A stretch of 5,988 bases of DNA, from contig JANQXJ010000272.1 in assembly GCA_030729445.1 (NCBI GenBank), positions 5,634-11,621 of the forward strand. Reading direction: 5' to 3'. This DNA comes from Limnohabitans sp. (GTDB lineage Bacteria; Pseudomonadota; Gammaproteobacteria; Burkholderiales; Burkholderiaceae_C). Below, one piece after another: positions 1-5,715 of the stretch. Each line of letters opens with the position of its first letter. Positions within the stretch are counted from its first letter, which is position 1. Under the pieces are notes generated by a model. The model did not search any database and was not told the origin of the DNA. It was given only the letters and a program-made list of their open reading frames with translations. The position numbers and the translations under genes are program-made.

Positions 1-227
1 GTGAGCACCAGCGCCTGGGGCAAGGGGTCGGCCACGGGGCCATTGCCTTGCAAGATGGGCTGGGCATTGCTCCACAAACGGCCCATGGAAAAGATGAAGA
101 CGTTGACAGCGTAGCCCAGCAGGGACAAACCCAGCACGACGGTGAAAGTCCGTCCTCGCAGCATCAAATAAACAGCACAGGCGGTCACAAAACCGATACC
201 GCTGGCCAACAAAAATTCCATGCTCAT
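1..227 (-). CDS. mrpC: Mrp-type Na+(K+)/H+ antiporter subunit C, NuoK-like (3' end beyond window)
   Basis: This is a small membrane subunit of the Mrp/Mnh/Pha cation/proton antiporter, homologous to NuoK of complex I. The first 75 codons are present and the frame runs off the window at position 1; family members are usually about 110-115 residues, so roughly a third is missing. The visible protein begins MSMEFLLASGIGFVTACAVY, a first membrane helix, followed by a basic turn (LRGR) and a second helix (VVLGLSLLGYAVNVFIFSMG). Next comes GPVADPLPQALVL, the loop and start of the third helix that is typical of MrpC/NuoK proteins. I chose the ATG at 227 because AAGGAG lies about 5 bases upstream; the in-frame ATG at 221 is spaced less well. 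The gene lies 49 bp downstream of mrpA on the same strand, in the usual operon order A-C-D-E-F-G. The precise cation (Na+, K+ or Li+) cannot be read from this fragment. Confidence 0.9.
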   Translation of the reverse strand, partial: MSMEFLLASGIGFVTACAVYLMLRGRTFTVVLGLSLLGYAVNVFIFSMGRLWSNAQPILQGNGPVADPLPQALVL

Positions 228-280
228 GAGAGCTCCTTGCTGCGACTCAAATCGCTCAATGGGGAAACGGCAAAGTTCAT
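224..280 (-). other. 18-codon reading frame bridging mrpA and mrpC (possible translational-coupling mini-ORF)
   Basis: An ATG at 280-278 overlaps the mrpA stop (shared ATGA). It opens a frame of 18 codons, MNFAVSPLSDLSRSKELS, whose TGA (226-224) overlaps the mrpC start ATG (227-225), again as ATGA. A Shine-Dalgarno-like AAGG sits at 291-288, about 7 bases upstream, inside the mrpA coding sequence. What is seen is the pair of 4-bp overlaps and the plausible ribosome-binding site. The idea that it relays ribosomes from mrpA to mrpC is inference. The peptide has no recognisable domain or membrane segment, and a 57-bp frame can arise by chance. The frame is out of register with mrpC, so it is not an N-terminal extension. 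Confidence 0.2.
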
Positions 281-3111
281 GCGGCCACCTTGGAGGGTTT
301 GGACGCAGCGCCTGGCACTTCGCGTGTGACAGAGCCCAGCACCGAGATGGTCAACAAGGTCGCGCCCACCACCACCAGGTAGACCCCCAAGTCAAACAAG
401 GCGGCCGAGGCCAGTGGCAACTCACCCAAGACTGGCACCACCGGGTTGCCGTGGGCACTGGTCAAGAAGGGGCGGCCCCAGACAAAGGCGCCCACGCCGG
501 TCAGCCCGGCAATGCCCAGACCCGAGCCAATCCACTTCACAAAGCGTCGACCCGCCTGGCCGCGCAGCAGGTACTCGGCCTTGGCTTGCCCCATGGACAT
601 GAACTGCAGCACCAGCGCCACGGCGGTGATCAGGCCTGCGATGAAGCCGCCACCGGGCATGTTGTGCCCACGCATGAAGATGTAAATGGTGAACACCAAG
701 GCCACCGGCAGCACCACCCCGGCGGCCACGCGCAGCATCAGGGGTTGGGCGGCAAAGGTCCAGGTGCGGCCATCGCTGTCTTGTGTGGGGCGGCGCGTGC
801 GCATGCCCTCCATCAAGGCCAGCACGCCAATGGCGGCAATGCCCAGCACCGTGATCTCGCCAAAGGTGTCGTAGCCCCTGAAGTCCACCAGGATCACGTT
901 GACCACGTTGGAGCCACCGCCCACCGGAATCGACTTTTCAAGGAAGAACCAGGAAATCGAGCTGTAGTCACGGGTGACAAACGCCCAGGTCAACCAGGCC
1001 ATGCCCGCACCTGCGGCCAGCGCCAGCGCCGCGTCGCGTGCGCGCCGGGTGTTGCTCGACTCGCGTGGCGAATGCTGGGGCAGCAAAGCCAGGCCCATGA
1101 GCAGCAAGACGGTGGAGACCACCTCGACAGACAACTGGGTCAGGGCCAAATCGGGGGCGGAGAGGCTGACAAAGGTGAGCGATGTGACCAAGCCCACCAC
1201 GCCCACCAGCACCACCGCCTGAAAGCGCTTGTGGTGCTGCAGCGCCAGCGCCAGGCTGACCGCGCCCAGCAGCAGCCAGATCATGATGGCCAGAGGCGAT
1301 GCGGGCAGCAGCTCGCGCGGCCCGGTGCCAATGCCGCTGCCCAGCAAGGGCCAGCCCACCACCAGCACCACGCCGCCCAGCATCCAGGCGATGTAGCTTT
1401 GCAGTGAGCCGTTTTCAAGGCGTGTGGTGACCCGCGCAGCCAGCACGAACAGACCATCAATCAGGCCCTCGAACATTTGGCGACCGGTGGCGCGGCCAAA
1501 CCAGGCTTCGGATTCGATGCGGTGCAGGCGCTTGTTTTTGGCCAGCATCAGGTACAGCGCAATGCCCACCACCAGCGCGATCGCGCTCATGAGCAATGGC
1601 AAATTGAAACCGTGCCAAATGGACAAGTGGTATTCAGGCAGCGGTTTGCCAGCCAATGCGGTGGCCGCCACATCAACCAGCGGGCCCAGCGTGAGCGCGG
1701 GCAACACCCCCACCACAATGCACAGCGTGACCAGCAGCATGGCAGGCAGCTTCATGCCCAGCGGCGGCTCGTGCGGGTGGGTGTTGGGCACATCGCCCAG
1801 CGGCCCATTGAAATACGTGTCGTGCACAAAGCGCAGCGAATACGCCACGCTGCAGACCCCGGCCAAAGTCACCAGCGCGGGCACCAGCCAAGCGAACGCA
1901 CCGGAGGTGCCGACCACGGCTTCGGTGAAAAACATCTCTTTAGACAAGAAACCGTTGGTCAAAGGTACACCCGCCATGGACGCGGCCGCCACCATGGACA
2001 GCGTGGCCGTCCAGGGCATGAGCGACCACAGACCACCGAGCTTGCGCATGTCGCGCGAATGGGTTTCGTGGTCCACGATGCCCGCGATCATGAACAGCGA
2101 AGCCTTGAAGGTGGCGTGGTTGAGCACATGGAACACCGCCGCCACGGCGGCCAGCGGCGAGCCCAAACCCACCAAGAAGGTGATCAGGCCCAAGTGGCTG
2201 ACGGTGGAGTAAGCCAACAAGCCCTTGAGGTCGTGCTTGAAGATGGCAATGAAAGCCGCGAACAACACGGTGATCAGGCCCACCGTGGTGACAATCGCTT
2301 CGAAATAACCCGAGCCAGCCAGCACCGGGTACATGCGCATGAGCAAAAACACCCCGGCCTTGACCATGGTGGCCGAGTGCAGGTAGGCCGACACGGGCGT
2401 GGGCGCGGCCATCGCGTCGGGCAGCCAAAAGTGGAAGGGGAACTGAGCGCTCTTGGTGAAAGCCCCCAGCAAAATCAGCAGCAGCGCGGGCAAGAACATC
2501 GGATCGGCTTGAATGGCGGCCACATTGCCCAACATTTCACTGAGCTCGTACGTGCCAGCAATCTGGCCCAAGAGCACAAAGCCCCCCAGCATGGCCAAGC
2601 CGCCGCCACCGGTCACGGCCAACGCCTGACGGGCCCCGGCGCGGGCATCGGGCCGGTAGCTCCAGTAACCCACCAGCAAGAACGACGAGACGCTGGTCAG
2701 CTCCCAAAACACCACCAACAGCAGCAAGTTGTCGGACAACACCACACCCAACATGGCGGCCATGAACAGCATCATCTCGCTGTAAAACTTGCCTGCAGAG
2801 TCCTTGGCGCTCAGGTAATAGTGCGCATACAAAATGATCATCAGCCCGATGAACAGGATCAGGCCCGCGAACATCATCGACAAGCCGTCAAGCCGGAACG
2901 TCAGGTTCAGACCGATCTCCGGCACCCAGGGCCAAGCGTTCATGACCGTCTCACCCGACAGCACGGCCGGGGCCATCGACAGCAACAGGCCCAAACTGCT
3001 GGCCGTCACAGCGCCCGCCGCGCACGCGGTCAGAAGTCGAGAGCGGGAACCCAGCCAAAACGTGACCAATGTACCCAGCAGAAGTGGGAGCAATACGATG
3101 AGTAAGAGCAC
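277..3111 (-). CDS. mrpA: Mrp-type Na+(K+)/H+ antiporter subunit A with fused MrpB domain
   Basis: This is the large subunit of the Mrp/Pha/Mnh multisubunit antiporter in the inner membrane, which exchanges cytoplasmic Na+ or K+ for external protons and supports pH and cation homeostasis. At 944 residues it matches the fused A-B form. The NuoL-like N-terminal half spans about residues 60-430. It includes FWELTS with Glu137, Lys220 in GAFTKSAQFPFHFWLPDAM, Lys251 after AYLHSATMV, the NHATFKASLF helix (Lys336) and GFLSKE (Lys391); the Glu137 and lysines are typical of the proton path in this family. MbhD-like (about 605-680, SAPDLALTQLSVE) and MbhE-like (about 700-770, VDFRGYDTFGE) regions follow. 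The C-terminal MnhB-type domain (about 787-928) contains YIFMRGHNMPGGGFIAGL. The start is GTG at 3111, preceded by GAAAGA about 8 bases upstream and by an in-frame TAA at 3129-3127; the nearby ATG at 3116 is out of frame. Lead gene of the minus-strand operon, followed by mrpC. A complex I NuoL identity is unlikely because of the C-terminal domains and the neighbour. Confidence 0.93.
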   Translation of the reverse strand: MLLLIVLLPLLLGTLVTFWLGSRSRLLTACAAGAVTASSLGLLLSMAPAVLSGETVMNAWPWVPEIGLNLTFRLDGLSMMFAGLILFIGLMIILYAHYYLSAKDSAGKFYSEMMLFMAAMLGVVLSDNLLLLVVFWELTSVSSFLLVGYWSYRPDARAGARQALAVTGGGGLAMLGGFVLLGQIAGTYELSEMLGNVAAIQADPMFLPALLLILLGAFTKSAQFPFHFWLPDAMAAPTPVSAYLHSATMVKAGVFLLMRMYPVLAGSGYFEAIVTTVGLITVLFAAFIAIFKHDLKGLLAYSTVSHLGLITFLVGLGSPLAAVAAVFHVLNHATFKASLFMIAGIVDHETHSRDMRKLGGLWSLMPWTATLSMVAAASMAGVPLTNGFLSKEMFFTEAVVGTSGAFAWLVPALVTLAGVCSVAYSLRFVHDTYFNGPLGDVPNTHPHEPPLGMKLPAMLLVTLCIVVGVLPALTLGPLVDVAATALAGKPLPEYHLSIWHGFNLPLLMSAIALVVGIALYLMLAKNKRLHRIESEAWFGRATGRQMFEGLIDGLFVLAARVTTRLENGSLQSYIAWMLGGVVLVVGWPLLGSGIGTGPRELLPASPLAIMIWLLLGAVSLALALQHHKRFQAVVLVGVVGLVTSLTFVSLSAPDLALTQLSVEVVSTVLLLMGLALLPQHSPRESSNTRRARDAALALAAGAGMAWLTWAFVTRDYSSISWFFLEKSIPVGGGSNVVNVILVDFRGYDTFGEITVLGIAAIGVLALMEGMRTRRPTQDSDGRTWTFAAQPLMLRVAAGVVLPVALVFTIYIFMRGHNMPGGGFIAGLITAVALVLQFMSMGQAKAEYLLRGQAGRRFVKWIGSGLGIAGLTGVGAFVWGRPFLTSAHGNPVVPVLGELPLASAALFDLGVYLVVVGATLLTISVLGSVTREVPGAASKPSKVAA

Positions 3112-3214
3112 GGCATGTCTTTCAGATTAGCCGTGAATTTTAGCCACGAGAGACACTGGGACCGCTCAAGCCCCGGTGCCCGCGGTTCATTGGCCGTTTA
3201 AAGCTAAATGAATG

Positions 3215-3244
3215 CTGGCTGGATCACCATTTAATAAGTATACT
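3215..3244 (+). promoter_or_regulatory. Candidate promoter of the gentisate (nagX-nagI) operon
   Basis: TATACT (3239-3244; 5 of 6 to TATAAT) sits in the centre of the palindrome. The best -35 at usable distance is CTGGCT (3215-3220; 3 of 6, 18-base spacer), which is weak. Transcription would start near 3251, leaving a leader of about 40 nt with AAGGAA at 3280-3285 before the ATG at 3292. Overlap of the -10 with the palindrome suggests repression by occlusion. The weak -35 leaves room for an activator. Confidence 0.35.
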
Positions 3245-3253
3245 TATTTAATG
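3228..3253. promoter_or_regulatory. 26-bp near-perfect palindrome, probable operator in the divergent intergenic region
   Basis: The core AATAAGTATACTTATT (3233-3248) is a perfect 16-bp palindrome centred between 3240 and 3241. After one mismatched pair (3232/3249), symmetry continues for four more pairs to 3228 and 3253, so 12 of 13 pairs match. The site is AT-rich in a GC-rich region and contains TATACT on both strands. Such length and symmetry fit binding by a dimeric winged-helix repressor. MarR-family regulators commonly control aromatic-acid hydroxylase operons, so that family is my inference, but no regulator gene is in the window. It overlaps the best -10 for nagX and the best promoter for mrpA. 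A terminator role is unlikely: the stem is AT-rich, has no loop and lies between divergent starts. Confidence 0.6.
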
Positions 3254-3257
3254 TCAG
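3229..3257 (-). promoter_or_regulatory. Candidate sigma-70 promoter of the mrp operon
   Basis: On the minus strand, CTGACA (3257-3252; 5 of 6 to TTGACA) is followed after 17 bases by TTAAAT (3234-3229; 4 of 6 to TATAAT). Transcription would start near 3222, giving a leader of about 110 nt before the GTG at 3111. The spacer and the -10 box lie within the 26-bp palindrome. A second -10-like TAAAAT exists at 3142-3137, but it lacks a well-spaced -35. This is pattern matching only. Confidence 0.3.
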
Positions 3258-3291
3258 TTACCCGAAGCAGACCCCATTCAAGGAACCTTCA

Positions 3292-4506
3292 ATGAACCCT
3301 TTGCAGAACACCCTCCCCGTCTTGGTCGCAGGCGGTGGCATAGGTGGCTTGGCCGCCGCACTCGCCTTGGTGCGTCAAGGCTTTCAAGTCACCGTGCTGG
3401 AGCAAGCCCCCGAAATCGGCGAGATCGGCGCGGGCATCCAAATTGGTCCCAACGGCTTTCATGCGTTTGACGCTTTGGGTGTTGGCGACAAGGCCCGGGG
3501 CCGTGCGGTCTACACCGACTTCATGGTGATGCACGACGCGATCGACGAGTACCAGGTCGGCAAGATCCCCACCGACGAAAAATTCCGCGAGCGTTTTGGC
3601 AACCCCTATGCCGTGATCCACCGCGCCGATGTGCATTTGTCTTTGCTCGAAGCAGCGCAAGAAACCGGCCAAGTGCAATTCCACACCAGCACCCGCGTCG
3701 AGCGCATCGAACAAGACGCGCACAGCGTGACCGTGTGGGACCCAAACGGCAAAGCATTCAAAGGCTGTGCGCTGATCGGGGCCGATGGCGTCAAGTCGGT
3801 GGTGCGTGAGCAGTTTGTGGCCGACCCGGCCCGCGTCACGGGCCATGTGGTCTACCGCGCTGTGGTCGAGAAAAAAGACTTTCCCGAAGATTTGCAGTGG
3901 AACGCCGCCGCCATTTGGGTCGGCCCCAACTGCCACCTGGTGCATTACCCGCTGCGTGGTGGCGAGCAGTACAACGTGGTCGTGACCTTTCACAGCCGCG
4001 AGCAAGAAGAATGGGGCGTCAAAGACGGCAGCAAGGAAGAAGTGCAAAGTTACTTCCAGGGCATTTGCCCCAAAGCCCGCCAGTTGATCGACCTGCCCAA
4101 GACCTGGAAACGCTGGGCCACCGCAGACCGCGAACCGATTGGCCAATGGACTTATGGCCGCGTGACCTTGCTGGGCGACGCCGCCCACCCCACCACGCAG
4201 TACATGGCGCAAGGCGCCTGCATGGCCATGGAAGACGCCGTCACTTTGGGTGAAGCGCTGCGCACGCACCACAACGACTGGCCCAAGGCTTTGGACATGT
4301 ACCAACGTGCACGCGTGGCCCGCACCGCCCGCATTGTGCTCTCCAGCCGCGAAATGGGCCGCATCTACCACGCCAAAGGTGTGGAGCGCTTGGTGCGCAA
4401 TGACCTGTGGCGCGGCCGCAGCCCCGAGCGCTTTTATGATGCGATGGAATGGCTTTACGGCTGGAACGTGGGCAACTGCCTCGATGCCGCAAAACACAAC
4501 GCATAA
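3292..4506 (+). CDS. nagX: 3-hydroxybenzoate 6-hydroxylase (FAD-dependent, NAD(P)H-dependent monooxygenase)
   Basis: This is a cytoplasmic single-component flavoprotein that would hydroxylate 3-hydroxybenzoate para to its hydroxyl group to give gentisate. It has 404 residues, normal for the family. The N-terminal FAD-binding motif VAGGGIGGL (12-20) is followed by Glu37 at the end of the second strand for the ribose. The NAD(P)H/FAD-linked DG motif is IGADGVKSVVR (162-172), and the GD motif GRVTLLGDAAHP (289-300) leads into TTQYMAQGACMAMEDA. His215, Tyr219 and Gln303 sit at the spacing I recall for the active-site His213, Tyr217 and Gln301 of the Rhodococcus jostii RHA1 enzyme. The start is supported by AAGGAA (3280-3285). 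Gentisate 1,2-dioxygenase follows after 14 bp, which supports gentisate as the product. The close relative salicylate 1-hydroxylase, which yields catechol, is the main alternative and fits the neighbours less well. The gene is the first of its operon. Confidence 0.85.
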   Translation: MNPLQNTLPVLVAGGGIGGLAAALALVRQGFQVTVLEQAPEIGEIGAGIQIGPNGFHAFDALGVGDKARGRAVYTDFMVMHDAIDEYQVGKIPTDEKFRERFGNPYAVIHRADVHLSLLEAAQETGQVQFHTSTRVERIEQDAHSVTVWDPNGKAFKGCALIGADGVKSVVREQFVADPARVTGHVVYRAVVEKKDFPEDLQWNAAAIWVGPNCHLVHYPLRGGEQYNVVVTFHSREQEEWGVKDGSKEEVQSYFQGICPKARQLIDLPKTWKRWATADREPIGQWTYGRVTLLGDAAHPTTQYMAQGACMAMEDAVTLGEALRTHHNDWPKALDMYQRARVARTARIVLSSREMGRIYHAKGVERLVRNDLWRGRSPERFYDAMEWLYGWNVGNCLDAAKHNA

Positions 4507-4508
4507 AC

Positions 4509-4514
4509 AGGAGA
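4509..4514 (+). promoter_or_regulatory. Ribosome-binding site that fixes the gentisate dioxygenase start
   Basis: AGGAGA lies 6 bases before the ATG at 4521 and just after the nagX stop (4504-4506). An earlier in-frame ATG at 4449 lies inside nagX and would add 24 residues with no homology to dioxygenase N-termini, so 4521 is the better start. Confidence 0.8.
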
Positions 4515-4520
4515 CAGACC

Positions 4521-5558
4521 ATGAACGACCTCGGCCGAATCGAAGACCTGCCCGCAGACTATGTGCAGGACCTGCGCAAGGTGAACCTGGTGCCCCTGTG
4601 GCCCAGCCTGCGCGGTGTGTTGCCGCCCAAAGTGCCCACCCGCCAGACCCAGCCGACCTGCTGGGCTTACCAAGACATCAAGCCGCTCTTGCTCAAGGCG
4701 GGCGAGCTGACCCCGATTGAAAAAGCCGAACGCCGCGTGCTGGTGCTGGCCAACCCGGGCCACGGTCTTGACAAGATGCAAGCCAGCGCAGCCATGTACT
4801 TGGGCATGCAACTGCTCATGCCCGGCGAGTGGGCACCCAGCCACCGCCACACGCCCAACGCGGTGCGCATGGTCGTGGAAGGCGAAGGCGCCTGGACCAC
4901 GGTGGACGGCGCGAAATGCCCGATGAGCCGGGGCGATCTGATCCTCACGCCCACGGGCCTGTGGCACGAGCACGGCCACGACGGCACCGAGCCCGTCATC
5001 TGGCTGGATGTGCTGGACTTGCCGCTGGTCTATTACATGGAGGCCAGCTACCACATCAACGGCGACCGACAAACTGTGGTGCCCGGCCAAGGGGACAAGC
5101 AATACGCCCGTGGCGGCGTGGTGCCCTCACATGTGTTTGAGCGCAGCAAGAAGGCCTACCCCATGCTGCGCTACGCCTGGAAAGACGCCAAGGCCGCGCT
5201 CGAATCGCTGGCTTCGGACGACGCCAATTTAGAGCAGGTGCAAGTCACTTACACCAACCCCGAAACGGGTGGCGACGCCGAAAACATCTTGGGCTTTTAC
5301 GCCCTGATGCTGCGCCCCGGACAGACCCTGCGTTTGCCTGCTCGCTCGCCCGCGCAGGTCTTCCATGTCATCGAGGGTTCGGTGCAGGCGCAGATCGTGG
5401 CCAGCACCTTCACCCTGCTTGAGGCCGACACCTGCTGCGCCCCCGGCTACGAAGCCGTGACATTGACCAACCTGCAGGCAGATAAACCCGCCTTTGTCTT
5501 CATCGCCGACGAATCGCCCTTGCACCGCAAACTCGGTGTTTACGAGAACCGCGGCTGA
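4521..5558 (+). CDS. nagI: Gentisate 1,2-dioxygenase (bicupin, Fe(II))
   Basis: This cytoplasmic non-haem Fe(II) ring-cleavage enzyme opens gentisate between C1 and C2 to give maleylpyruvate. The protein has 345 residues, within the usual 340-360 range. The N-terminal cupin (about 85-170) carries the metal-binding set: His108 and His110 in PSHRHTPNAVRMVVEGEG, and His149 in GDLILTPTGLWHEHGHDG. These match the three-histidine site known for this family. The C-terminal cupin (about 255-335: LMLRPGQTLRLPARSPAQVF, then FHVIEGSV and LEADTCCAPG) lacks a histidine set, as is usual for these bicupins. The start at ATG 4521 is supported by AGGAGA 6 bases upstream. The gene is co-directional with nagX at 14 bp and surely cotranscribed. 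Related enzymes acting on salicylate or 1-hydroxy-2-naphthoate share this fold, but a gentisate-forming hydroxylase upstream and a fumarylpyruvate hydrolase downstream favour gentisate. Confidence 0.93.
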   Translation: MNDLGRIEDLPADYVQDLRKVNLVPLWPSLRGVLPPKVPTRQTQPTCWAYQDIKPLLLKAGELTPIEKAERRVLVLANPGHGLDKMQASAAMYLGMQLLMPGEWAPSHRHTPNAVRMVVEGEGAWTTVDGAKCPMSRGDLILTPTGLWHEHGHDGTEPVIWLDVLDLPLVYYMEASYHINGDRQTVVPGQGDKQYARGGVVPSHVFERSKKAYPMLRYAWKDAKAALESLASDDANLEQVQVTYTNPETGGDAENILGFYALMLRPGQTLRLPARSPAQVFHVIEGSVQAQIVASTFTLLEADTCCAPGYEAVTLTNLQADKPAFVFIADESPLHRKLGVYENRG

Positions 5559-5612
5559 AGCCTCAAGTTGAACCTGGAAGCCCAACTTAAACCTGCCAGC
5601 TCAGCTTGAAAT

Positions 5613-5670
5613 TGTCATCCTCGGGCTTGACCCGAGGATCCATGGATGCCCGATCAAGCCGGGCATGACA
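5613..5670. repeat. 58-bp double-hairpin dispersed repeat bounded by TGTCAT/ATGACA
   Basis: The element opens with TGTCAT (5613-5618) and closes with its complement ATGACA (5665-5670). Inside are two hairpins: a 9-bp stem at 5617-5625/5631-5639 (ATCCTCGGG, loop CTTGA) and a 7-bp stem at 5646-5652/5660-5666 (ATGCCCG, 7-nt loop). They are joined around the small palindrome ATCCATGGAT (5637-5646). The two halves are imperfect inverted copies, so the whole could form a cruciform. Read on the minus strand it encodes the peptide string LDRASMDPRVKPEDD, often seen in spurious ORF calls from proteobacterial intergenic repeats. I therefore take it as one copy of a dispersed REP/MITE-like family. Only one copy is in the window. 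Confidence 0.7.
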
Positions 5671-5683
5671 GCTGGATTTTTTT
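5646..5683 (+). terminator. Possible rho-independent terminator or attenuator after gentisate dioxygenase
   Basis: The second hairpin of the repeat (stem 5646-5652/5660-5666, GC-rich) is followed 10 bases later by a run of seven T (5677-5683). A wider pairing is also available: CCAGCT (5596-5601) with AGCTGG (5670-5675), which would place a long nested hairpin directly before AT7. This could end or weaken transcription between nagI and nagK. The spacing from the small hairpin to the T-run is longer than ideal. Confidence 0.4.
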
Positions 5684-5710
5684 GGCATCACTGTCTTTTT
5701 ATTGAATAAC
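5682..5710 (+). promoter_or_regulatory. Weak candidate promoter directly upstream of nagK
   Basis: TTGGCA (5682-5687; 5 of 6 to TTGACA) and AATAAC (5705-5710; 4 of 6 to TATAAT) are 17 bases apart. The expected transcription start falls at about 5716-5717, that is, on the nagK ATG, so the transcript would be leaderless or nearly so. No Shine-Dalgarno sequence precedes this ATG, which agrees with that reading. It is pattern evidence only. Confidence 0.25.
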
Positions 5711-5715
5711 CCCTC

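Noticed and set aside
1477..3105. Long plus-strand reading frame (542 codons) antisense to mrpA, and a second one at 220-1407
   Set aside because: Both are rich in Q, H, R and G, with no domain or membrane pattern. They mirror the codon bias of the GC-rich mrpA gene on the other strand.
277..3111. Reading the large minus-strand gene as complex I NuoL
   Set aside because: The NuoL-like half is real, but the MbhD/MbhE/MnhB-type C-terminus and the following mrpC point to an Mrp antiporter.
3186..3212. Inverted repeat TTCATT/AATGAA around TTTAAA upstream of nagX
   Set aside because: It has only six-base arms 15 bases apart, and the TTTAAA between them is not centred. It is much weaker than the 26-bp palindrome nearby and likely due to chance in AT-rich DNA.
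3289..4497. Minus-strand frame of 402 codons covering almost all of nagX
   Set aside because: It is a shadow of the well-supported flavin monooxygenase; its composition is low-information (A, H, G, V) and no motif is visible.
3292..4506. Reading the flavin monooxygenase as salicylate 1-hydroxylase (catechol-forming)
   Set aside because: It is a close family member, but the adjoining gentisate dioxygenase, the fumarylpyruvate hydrolase and the His215/Tyr219/Gln303 pattern favour 3-hydroxybenzoate 6-hydroxylase.
4449..4520. N-terminal extension of gentisate dioxygenase from an upstream ATG
   Set aside because: The extension overlaps the end of nagX in another frame, and the strong AGGAGA before the ATG at 4521 explains the start.
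5565..5588. Small hairpin AAGTTG/CAACTT just after the nagI stop
   Set aside because: A six-base AT-rich stem with a 12-nt loop and no T-run is too weak to call a terminator.
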